Assembly (NCBI GenBank): GCA_012932295.1
Contig: JAAONU010000016.1
Span: 35,061,241 to 35,125,240, forward strand
Reading direction: 5' to 3'
From: Cyclina sinensis
Lineage: Eukaryota > Mollusca > Bivalvia > Venerida > Veneridae
Length of the DNA stretch: 64,000 nucleotides
Positions 38,797-50,700 of the stretch are shown here, piece after piece. Made by a program: the position numbers and the translations under genes. A model generated the notes under the pieces. It saw nothing but the letters and a program-made list of their open reading frames with translations. It made no database searches and was not told the DNA's origin. Numbering within the stretch: position 1 is the first letter of the stretch; each line of letters begins with the position of its first letter.

Positions 38797-41700
38797 ATGG
38801 AGACTATAACGGCACGGCGTGAAATCAACGGAATGACCAAAGTGGACATGGAGGAATATTTTGATGATGTAGAGGTCGAGTCTCTATACAGTTGGATAGA
38901 CAGGATACCTCTGAGCAGACCGAAGAAAAATATTGCCAAGGATTTTTCTGATGCAGGTAAATTACCCCACACCCTGTAGCAATACCGAAATATTGAGCCG
39001 GTAGTTCAAAAGGCAAAGCATTGTTACAACATCAATATATTTTTGTAGTTCCAGTCCCTGACGGACTCAATGAACAAATGTTATCTAAAATAACTCAAAG
39101 TGAAGATATATTAACAATGATATTCAGATATTAAGACAGGTGTATACATATATGTGTATTTGACCCGTAATCTTGTGTTTTCATGCCACTTAGTTCAATC
39201 TAACATATTTAACATTTTGATGTGTCAGTATTATACAAACAACCTGATCAATAAACATTACTCTTGTATGTTTGATATAAACTGAATTTTGCATTTGTAA
39301 ACATAGCACTATGATTGTAGGAAAACATTAACAATTTAGAAAAAACGCTATTGATTTTGTAACTACATTATACGATTAGTGTTGCCAAATACTTAAATAT
39401 CAAATAGCAAGTTCATTGATCCTATTCAACGAATACAAATAGTTACTTTAATTCTCCACTTCGATTTAGATAAAAGAAAGTTCGCCAAGCATATCACTTG
39501 AATAATAAAGAGTCGAGTCAACCCTGAAATCTGGATGTTTATGTTCTAATGTTTCATGTTTGTAAACCTTTGCCAAATGTTTCCATTTTGTTAGTTGAAA
39601 TGCAGTAAAATTTCGCTGATACGACCACTTTATTTACTTTAAAATCACGCAAAAACCATGATTTTTAAAGAAACAAATGTGAAACATAAAGTCTTCCATT
39701 AAGACCGATTGTTATTATGACCACTTTTAAAGCCAATGTGTTCTGGCTTCTTTGCAATTTTCTACTTGTTTTTTTCTCGAAAGGGTTTAGCCATTTTTAA
39801 GAAAGGACTGATTACCAACAAATACCACTTTTAAATTGATAATAAAATGTCTATCATGTGGTGGGTCTTACCATTTGTGAACCATTTATAACATGAAAAT
39901 GCATACACTACAATATGTACAAATACTAAAGAATTGGAAACCATCTTACTCAGATAGTCTACACTACAACAAGGTACGAGTTGAGACTTTACTTCCTCTG
40001 TGAAAACAATCAAGCATCTTTCCATGGTTCTATTACTTGGTTATATTCAATTTAATCTGTGTATCTGGTGCTGTATTCACGCACTTCCATTGACAGGACA
40101 TTTTTTAAAAGTAACTTCATCCTGTTATTTTTCATATAAAAGCGTAGTTCATAACGGCAGACAATGCTATCATTTCATACACCACGACGACATTCCACCG
40201 TAACTATGTACATTAAGTATTAGGATTATTCTAAAAAGCGATACACTATTTCTCCTTTAATACAATAACCATTGATTACAACCGCCTTTTGATAACGCGA
40301 ATGACTTTTAATTCTTCTGTCTGAAGGTAATATCGAGTTGAGAATTTAAAGGTTTTTAAATTTGATCATATATGACTTCGCGAATTGAAATTGTATTGAA
40401 CGACCAGTGTATCATAATCTTGCATAAGGATTTTGAAAGAAAAAGATAAACACATAGTCACTGGTTAATATGCCATCCTAATAAAAGGTAAAATACCAAC
40501 GGAATGCCCCAAAAGTGATCGTGACCCCTTTTTAGCATTGGAGTAAATATGGGTATCACTGAAGTGCAGAATGTATACAATGATTTATGCGCGTATTCTT
40601 GAAGGGTTATACATCAAAAACTTGTATTGACAAACAAATTTCTGATTAAAATAAAAAAAGTTATCTTAACATGAAGACACACAGTGAGATTCTCAAACAC
40701 CTCTGGAACGTCCATGGTAATAATCATTTTGAAGTATGAAGTGTAATGTCACCAAAACACGTAAATATTTTAACACATACTTACAACTGATTATTTTCAA
40801 CAATTCATGGTTTTGCGTAGAGACATTTGGACAGAATTCGTTTCAAAACAGCTTATGTACCGCAAGGGATTCTCCGTAGCCTAGTAAATTAGGTGCCCGA
40901 CTACGACTCAGAGGATCGAAGGCTCGAACCCAGGCTATAGCTCCGCTGGTTAATCACTGTATTAAATGACAGGTGAAATAAAGTGCTTGCGAGGCGACTT
41001 ACTTAGGGAAGTGGCAGTAAGACATAATCTTAACAACGTACCTCAGGAGGCTGGTCGAAACTATGATAGAGATTCTATATACTATATAAATCTCAAAGCT
41101 CAAAGTTGTGCTTTACACTTAAGTGGGCAAAATCTAAAATTTCACTGTCTTTCATCAAGTAGACACCCCCATCAAATATTTCATATAATTGCTTGAAGTG
41201 TTTGATATATATAAAAAAGATCCTTTGAATTATTAAAAACGATCATGTATTGACACAGGGTAGCACTATCCACTTAATTAGTCTCCCAGTCCAGCTTATG
41301 CAGTGTTCAGTTCTAATCGATTGTAAGTACAAATACAAGTATTGAATATTCTGTTTGTTCTGTAGAAGTTTGTATTATTTGAAATTCACCAGTTAAGCTA
41401 TTAACAGGTCAAATTTAGGGTATGTATTTTATAATGAGTTTAATGAAATTGAAAATCAAGTTGTCATGCTAGCAAATATTATTTGTCATGCTAGATACAA
41501 TCGTGACTTTCTTGATAATTGAGTAGATTTGTCCCCAAAGTAATTCAGGAGTTTAAAAGAACGAACTCAACCAAATATCTAAGTGTAAAACCAGATACTT
41601 CATTTAAGGTCTTTGGTAGAACTGACCCTTTTAATGTATTACATGATTTCGTTTTGAAATCCGCCATAGCTGATAACGGACTTCCCATAGTGAATATGGT

Positions 41701-44700
41701 TGCGTCTGAACCATATTCAGTTCATTTACAATCTGGTCGCTCTTCATTTAGGAGAAGGTACCCATTCTTTTCAACTCGGCTATCTCCGTAAATTTCCGTG
41801 AATTGCACCTTCTATGTTAAAAGCATACACCAAAAATACATGAATTTACATGTATATAATAGATTAAAAGCAGTTTCAACATATCTTAGTACTTTAGAGA
41901 AGACGATTTATTTAGGATGAGGGAGTACTTTACAAAAGTGTTCCGAACGAGAATTAAGGTCAAACCATCACTCAGAAAGGTTTAACGAAAGTCATTATTC
42001 GGAACTCTTCAGTACGATACTGTGGAAGGACCAGACTATAGATGAACCGAACCATTACTGTTAGTTTGTGTACGAACTCGATAAAAATGTAGAATAATAA
42101 AAAAAACAATGACGTAACACCCTCTTCCCCACCTCGCCTTAAAGTTCAACCTCCGAAAAGCAATTACAGGAAGTTTAATCAAGTCTGAAATAAGAAGCAT
42201 TTTTTAACAGGTTTGAATACAAAATACGAAGCCGCCATTCCGAGTCAAAACCATTTTTTTCTACATGAAGTTTATACACTAAGAGAATCTACAAATATTG
42301 ATACAGACTATAATAGTGTTTTCAAGACAATTTATTTCTATTTAGTTGAACTTCTTTGTGTTTCAAAAACATTTACTTACTAGGTTTAATTTTCTTCATA
42401 CCTTAAGTTTTTGAATTGATACTTCTATACAAAACACGCCTTTCTTCATTCACGGTCACAGGTTTACACCTTTTTATAGCTTGTTAATACTCAATTGGCA
42501 AGCTTTATGGCCGCTAAATTGCAGGTAGGGTATTCGGCGTTGTCATGACGCAATTGTACAAACATTCGTTAAACTTCTCGAAAACCCAGATCCTCACCCT
42601 TATAATATAAATATGTATAATTGTATAAATCAATTAAACTGACAAACTTTAAAAGTTATGTTTTATTAGTTTTTGACAGAGCGCAACTTTTCTTTGTGGC
42701 GCACCCTTAAAATATTGGAGTTAACTCTGTCTTTTAAAAATCAAAAGTGTTACGGAAATGAAAAAATTTCCATACCCAGCAAATGCGTCACTGCTTAAAC
42801 TTTGTGTCAGTTTTGATAAATCACAGATGAATTTATTTTAAATTGATAAATTTGGGTTTGAAATAATTCAAGACGAATGGACATCATTACATTTATTCAA
42901 TGGTAGGATACTACGTCATCGCGTCCCTGTGTTATGCTCTCTCGCGGACCTTTTTTTGTCAACAATCCGTCGCTTGAAAGGTATTAAAATGGTCTTTTTT
43001 CAATAAGATATCTGTAGAGTTGCAAAACATCATGTTGTGCACCGTATTAACGTAAAAGATTTTTATAATGTAAAATTCTAGTTTAGGCCTGAAAACGGGT
43101 GAAAGTTTTTTTCAGCATGCATTCAGAAAAAAACTTTCGCCCGTTTTCAGACCTGAACTAGCCAATCTTTGGTGCACAAAATGTTTTTGTAACTCTACAG
43201 ACTTCTTATTGAAAAAGGCCGTTTTATCTTTCAAGCGACGGGTCGTTGATCCGCGAGAGAGCATAAAACAGGTGCGCGATGACGTAGTATCTTACTATTG
43301 TTTATCTAAGTCTCATAAATGTGGCTATTATTTCAGTACCAAATGTCTGGCTTGAAATGTTTTAAGATAAAATGACGTCAGTGTATATATGTGACTATAA
43401 CGATTTTTTTCGCGTTTCTTTTCAGTTCTATGCGCTGAGGTAGTGAAACATTATTTTCCTAGAATGGTAGAAATTCACAATTATACGCCGGCAGCAGCAA
43501 CCAAACAAAAATTAGAAAACTGGTATCTACTGAACAGGTAGGTACCTGGCCTGAAGCTGGCCAGTGAAATATGAAAAAAGTATTATTCTCTTACAAAGTG
43601 TTTTATCATATTTTTTAATCTTTTGAGAAAACTGCAAATATCTTGAAACATATTTGAATAATGAGAGTGAATGGAACAAAGCCAAATGCACTTAGTCTTG
43701 CAGACAAAGGCCTTAAAACAGTCTTTGTTTGTAGATAGATGATCAGTATCCAAAGGCAAATCTCTTTTTATATCTGAATGTACGGACTTTGGACTTTACT
43801 TCCAAGTTGTATGTAATTCACACCACAGATGGTCTTTGTTCGAGAGTGGTCTTTGTCTAAAGTACCGTAATATTTCTATTACCCATACTCTTCTTTTAGT
43901 TTCCTCTGATTTATTCTTACGGTGTTTTGTTGTGCCTTAGATCAGTAATGAGTAATTACCAGAAAACTAACGATGATTCATGTCACCTTTCAGGCGAGTT
44001 TTGAGAAGACTGGAGCTTGATTTATCAGACGATGTTCTCCGAGCGTTAGCAAACAGTAAACCGAAGGTTATTGAACGGGTCCTCATGTTGCTGCGGCTAC
44101 AGATAGATAAGTTCCTTGAGAAAACAGGTAGGGATGAACTGTGGAGACGGCGAGAACTGTATTACCAAAACCCCGATCCGGTGTTAAGGCTTCGTCTAAA
44201 TACGCCACCGTCTCACCCCAGTAAGTGGCATAGAGAGATCTGGTCTGTGCACGAGGCTCTATGTTAAAGATATGTGTTTAATAAGACAAGAACCCGAGGG
44301 CGAGGCAGACTGTTTTCAAGAGATCTTTCAAAATATTACAAACAGTCGATTTTTTTATTCTCCCATGTCAAGATTAAGTGTGCCAGATTAAATGGTCACT
44401 TACAAAAAGATTAAATAGATTAAATGATTTCATTTCTTTTACTTATATAATTCAACACGAATACTTTTACATCTATTGCAGATAGTCCATTAAGGTCCAA
44501 ACAAGATTTGTTTACTTAACTTAAATAATATAAATATTCTAAACAGATTATTCACCCTCTTAAATGAACGGCATATCAGAATGTAAATATTGTTAATTAA
44601 TAACAGTTCTAAAAGTGCTCACATGTCAACCAAAGTTTCACTAACTCTACCCGGATAGAAGATACAATACGAACATATGATGCTAACTCGGCTATCTCCG

Positions 44701-47700
44701 ATATTTTTCGTGAAAGATCGGAGAGCTTCTGGTAACGTCAGATTGTCAACGTGAAATGAATACTGGTTGAATTGATTAGATATACAACCCTAAAGGGTAC
44801 CGAAAGTCAGAAAATTAGATTAAATATCTTAAATCGTTTCTTATTCTAACCCTTTCCATGCGAAATATCTGAAATGGACTTATCCATATTTCAATTTGGA
44901 CAGATCCATTGTTTATAGGGGTGCTTATTGAAAATGTACTGACTGAATGGCGAATAGTGCAGACCATGATCAGACTGCATGGATGTGCAGGCTTCTCTTG
45001 GTCTGCACCGGCCGCAAATGAAGAGCTGAATGCCTCTAGCAGGGTAAAGGTTAAGATCAAACGAATATGTTTTTTTCACGTTCAAATGTAGTACTAGCCA
45101 TGGTTTAGCCGGAGCTTAAGATTTGACATTGTTTTATTGCAGTGTTTCAACGGCCTCGGGGTTAGAACTTATTGATCTGCACCAAATTACAAGGTGCAAC
45201 TCTTTAAATACACGTCTTTAACACATGCCACGGTACAGACCAAGTTGCAACATAGGAAGGAAGAAAAATGACAGTATTTTTTTTTTTCATTGAGAAATTG
45301 GTGTTTTAGTTTCTTTCTCTTTTGCTTTATCATTCCTTAAGTTATAGAGCAATTTATTCTTTCAACAATACAAGTAGAAGTTGGGACGTTTTGTCGAAAT
45401 AAGAATAGAGTAGCGATAGTTTTGTTGTTAACTTAAAACTTTCATCGGGGTACGTTTTATTTTACAATACATTAAGATTGAACGCGGATCAAATTAGTGG
45501 CAAATTTTTTAATCATTTGCAATAACAGCGAAATTCCTATCTGGGCTAATCTTCATACATTTTTAGAAAATAACCTTCGAGTATTAATGTATTTAATCTT
45601 TTACAATTGGTAAAATAACCTTCGTTGATATATCTAAATAAAAGATTAGAGGCGATAAGAATTTCAAAATTAATCTTCAATGTGTAGTTGTCAAGGATTA
45701 CTTGAACAACCGCTAGTGAAATTACTTTAAATTGGACCATATTTTATACAAGAGATAGGTCAGTTTTGCATTGACGCGTATAAAGTTAGTGGTTGACCCA
45801 GAGTTGTTTTGACTTACGGGTCTCTTGTTTTGGACTTTGTTATGCGGAGCAATGCGGCATGTAGAACCTGCAACTCGCAACGACAAACTTACTTTTCTGC
45901 CAAGTAGCATTGGATGTAAAATTATCAAAGGTTTAGTTTTCTTTTCTTTTTACTTTCTTTGGTTTACGTTACGTAGACGTTATCTTAATTTTGATTGGAC
46001 GATGTGCTTATACCACGTGATATCTTAGTAATTATCAATAACTTCAGCTAGAAGTATAAATCCGGGTAAGGTTGCTTTGTTTATGAGTTTTAATGAATAA
46101 TGTTCACTGTTGCGTTTTGCCCCCAATCACTTAAAACATTGCCGTTGTGTTTTAATTACTTGATGTTACGTTGTGTTTCGTTCACACAAAGCTGCTTAAT
46201 GTATTATTCGGTAAAAATGCTGATATTCAGAAACTAAGTATTATCTCATTGGACTTCATATACTTTTTGATGTTATTGTCAGAGAAAAGTATTTTATAGG
46301 TATGCTAAACTGTGTGCATATTCAACGTTCCATATAATTATAGCGTTGCAAAGGAACAAAACTACTTTGTGAACAAAACTTTATTTCATTTCAGGAATTA
46401 TTGAATACATTTATATTGGCCCTTATGAACACTTCGGAGACTAGTGCTCCGAATAAACACTAGGTCTGAATCGAATGAAGCAAGTCTTGTGATCAGTTTT
46501 TTTTTTTTAAATACATTTTTTCTGTGCACAGTACATGTACAGTAATTGCTTTATTGCTCCGAAAAAAATGTCAAAATTGTGCTTCCAGCAAGCATAATGG
46601 ACAATTTTTTTAAATTTCTTTTTTCAAAACGCGCTTTTTTATTAAAAATTATCGAAGAAATGTACACACACAAACACACACACAAAAGTAAAACTTAAAC
46701 AGAAAACTTGAAACTACGTCTAAAGTACCAAAAGATGGCTGTTTCTCTAGATTCTCGGCCTGTTCTTGGCTTCATGCCTGTGCAAAGAACAGCCTATATA
46801 CATGAGACAAGGTTTCTATAAGCAAGCGGGTGAGAGGTGGGTGTATTTGCGAAGAAGTTGGTAATACTTTTTTTTACATATACTGGCAATATCAAACATA
46901 AATTTTCTGATGATTTTTAAACAAATTATAATTAGAATTATGTTGCTTAACTGTATTTTTAAAAATGTTCAGTTTAAAGTTCGTAAGTTATACTCTCACA
47001 ACATTAAATGCTCTCTGTTTATAAATAAAAGCCACTAGAACCTATCATTATCTTTAAACTATTCTTTGCTTATGTCATCGAAACAAATAATTATGTATTT
47101 TTCAATATGGCATATTTCTAAACAAGGCTGACTATTTTTACAGTTTTTCATATAACAGGTAAAAGTAAATATTGACAATTGTTGGTATTTCAGAGTGATT
47201 TTTGTGTGTATCAAGGTGCTATGGGTTAGTTTTTTTCAATGTTGCTAGTTCCATAGTGTTTTTGCATGTACGCATGCGCACGCACATGTGCACGCATGGA
47301 CACAAATATACGGCTACTGCTTCACACAGATATGGTATTTGTGGCTGAAATATTAACAAAGTAGCTTATACAGGACAAATAGACGTGTGGAATTAATCTT
47401 TTTTTTCAGTTAGAACTAAATGTTAACCAGAACATGTTCAATTTATTTCTAAACGAACATTTAACACACCTTCATTCAAGAATGACTACTATTATAAACT
47501 TAGATAATGCCACAGATGAGTTTGGTGAACATATAATTAAACAAGTCCTGTTAAATTGCCCGTGTCAGAAATCACACCAAGTTTTTGTATAATAATCACT
47601 TGAAAAGACTGTCAATGCCATTCTCACTAGACACACTGTGATAGTCGGATTATTTTAAATTCTATCAAAATATATATGCACGATGCATGTGTGTAGAATT

Positions 47701-50700
47701 GTTGTACTGCCATAGAACTTTCTTATTCAATGATTAAACGCAAATATCAGGACAGTTTATATATAAGATATGTAAAACTTTACGTTTCTAGCAGAATTAG
47801 AATTTCTTATATCATCAGAACTAATATCAGGTTATATAACAATGTCTGTTAATTACAGACATGAATTTAGACGAGTACCTAGCCGGGTAAACCATACGGA
47901 ACGAGCTGCTATGTGAACCATATATGGTTTTACTAGCTCGGTACAAGTAAAAATTCATCCCGTATTGTACAAGACTGTAAAATAATCTTTTTTTCTATAC
48001 TTATTCTATATATATTCTATAAATATTCTATTTGTATATATATATATATATATATCTTTAATAAATTAAGCTAAATGATTGGGTATATAGAATAGGTATA
48101 GCATGATATTTTACAATCAGGAGAAGTGTAGAATTTTTTTGTAGGCAGCACACTAACATTTATAGTTATTTTCACAACTATAGGTTCAGTGCAAGTTAGC
48201 GCCCTTGGTCAACACTTAAAGCAATTTGCATTCAGAGCACCTCACTTGCTTCATATATTAAGTAATTATTAGCAAAGTTATTTGCGTTAGGATATACAAT
48301 TTTAAATATTATTTTGGTATAATTAAGATATCTTTTGAGAAACAGCTCGATCAAAGACATAAATATTGCATGTTGCATTCTCCTGTTTAACATTGGATAG
48401 GAGCAGATAAATATATGTTCGGACTACTTTTCAAATTGTCTGCACTTAGAACTATCACTCACAATAGAGCAGAGAATAAAGAAAACAAACTTTTCACTGT
48501 TTTGAATCTGTGTCACTGAAAATGGTGTATACATAAGCCTCACACGTCACGCTTAACACGTACATGTACGTTCTCGTGTTGATCCCATCGATTTTTCATT
48601 ATTCTTTTGTTTGTTTATCTGAAAATTAGTATTTATCTATTTAGTTAGTTTTCCTTCTAAAATATTTGCATGAGTTTTGAGAATTATCATTTGTCAAAGC
48701 AATTCTTGACAATATGAACTAAACTTTGTGCACAAAGACACATAATTCATCTAATGATATTTCTAAAATCGTATTTTCACACTGTGACAAGAATTTCTTC
48801 AAGCTTAATATTACTGTCACGTGACAATTTTAGACACTCCTCCCGGGATGAAGTCGCCTCGAGTCGGGGACACATCGAACAGGTCAACTTCACCGAACAG
48901 ACTCACAAAGTCCGAGGGCGGGGCATCACCACGCAAGTACAATAAGGGTGAAATTCCCCACAGCCATCCGGACAGAACGTGAGTACACTTTGACACCTAT
49001 ACACACTTTAAAATTCCTGTCTACAATTCCTTTACTTTTAGTTTTTATATTGCTCAAACAATCCCCCTGTTAAAATAAATGAATGCCAGCAAGCTTTTGT
49101 TATATATTTTTGACTCGATAATATAGTAAAGATGCATTTGCATGATTTTATTGATATTATACTTTAACAAAAGTTTGTTTAAAAACATACGTTCTTGCTT
49201 GCTACTTTAGGCCCAAATGTTATACTGTTAAAAGCTGTATAGTGATTGGTTAAAGCACCAATTCCTAAAAATAACTTCCAATACATACTTATTTTCTTTT
49301 TCAAAAACTTGGTACGGTAGCAACAAAGTACAAATTGTCGTTTTTATTACAACATGTAAACAGAAATGTAAAATCACACAGTATTGTGTTTGCTCGATAT
49401 TCAGTTTCAGATTACTAAGACTTAGAGACCCCTCGTATCTTCTGCCCTACCGGTCCCTAGAATATTACCCGTAAGTTTACGGTAGTTCCGGTAGTTTCCG
49501 TTATACAGCTTTTAATATCATCTAGTGCTGGTGATACCGATCTCCACAGTGATCTCCCCTTAACTGTCCAGGCAGCGGTTACTTCCCTCACAGCTACTGA
49601 CTGATTTGATAGGGGAATTAACTCTGCGTGGAGTTTGAGAAATTTGCCACCACAGGTAAACTTTAGTCGACTACTAGCTACAATTTTCGCGTGTAAAACT
49701 AATTTAAGATTGTTTTCTTTCTTTCACTGTTGTTTTCAGACTGTTTTATTAATTTAAGATTTCTGGATGTTTTTTTTTATTAAAAAAAAGAAAAAAAAAG
49801 AAAAAACAAAAAACAATCCTAAAAAATATTCTTAACTATTAATCACGTGACATGCCTGGTGGCAGTTATCACTGTATGGTAAGGGGAAGAAACCGGTCAC
49901 TGGAGATTGGCTACAAACTATTGGTCTTGCTAGACTCATATTCATTACTTATGATTTTTTCATATATTTTACTTATTGACATGATTCCTTACAAAATTCA
50001 TCAGTTTTGTATAAATTGCAGCAAATTTAAGTGAGTTTCGGAAAACATTCCAAGCAGTTATTATCACAGAGAGCTAACACCACAGTCCCTGTATTTACTT
50101 AACATGAGAAATTTTGAAGAAACCAGCCCATACACATAATGTAACATTACCTCACACCCAGCACTTTTATTGTCAAGGACCATTATTATAAACGAATTGA
50201 ATTCTCTCATTCAGAGTCATTTAATGCTCTGCAGTTTTGAATTACCTCCCTTAATCGAATCATTTTTTGACTGAAGGAAATATTCTTTGATTTGCTACGA
50301 AGAAAATACGTTCAAAGCTTATTCAAGAACCATACATCTGCGTTTTTATTGTTGAACACTCCATTGTTGCCCCTGATTACTTTTATTTTACTCGGAAATT
50401 AAGATTCCACTGTACATAGTGAACAGCTGGGCCAATATTTCAGTCAAACCCTGCTGCAATGCATCTTTTTCCACTAGTAAACGAAGGGCAATATGAACTG
50501 TTCGAAAATCACAAACCTGTAAAATTATGTATCTTTTTTTTATAATTTAAGATAGTCATGAGATGGGATCGTATTTTCACAACCATTCATGGCTTTCCTA
50601 CTGTAGGAAATGGGTCTTTTTAACAGCAGATCTTTTGGATTACACTAACATATTGACACCTTGTATTTTACTTTAGTTTGTTCGCTGTAATAGCTCCATC

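Larger units (their letters stand above)
38957..43425. other. SPEF1-like intron 1
   Basis: This 4.5 kb intron holds a tRNA-like SINE head (40869-40945), a copy of the AACTCGGCTATCTCCGTAAA motif (41773-41801) and a 403-base inverted repeat just before exon 2. The remainder is AT-rich, and I see nothing recognisable in it. Confidence 0.7.
44128..48833. other. SPEF1-like intron 3
   Basis: The first 140 bases keep the exon 3 frame open (to TAA at 44265-44267). Then come another AACTCGGCTATCTCCG motif (44684-44716), a dispersed repeat (44780-45080), a promoter- or LTR-like cluster (45980-46470) and a TA microsatellite (48035-48055). The remaining sequence is AT-rich without recognisable features. 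Confidence 0.6.
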
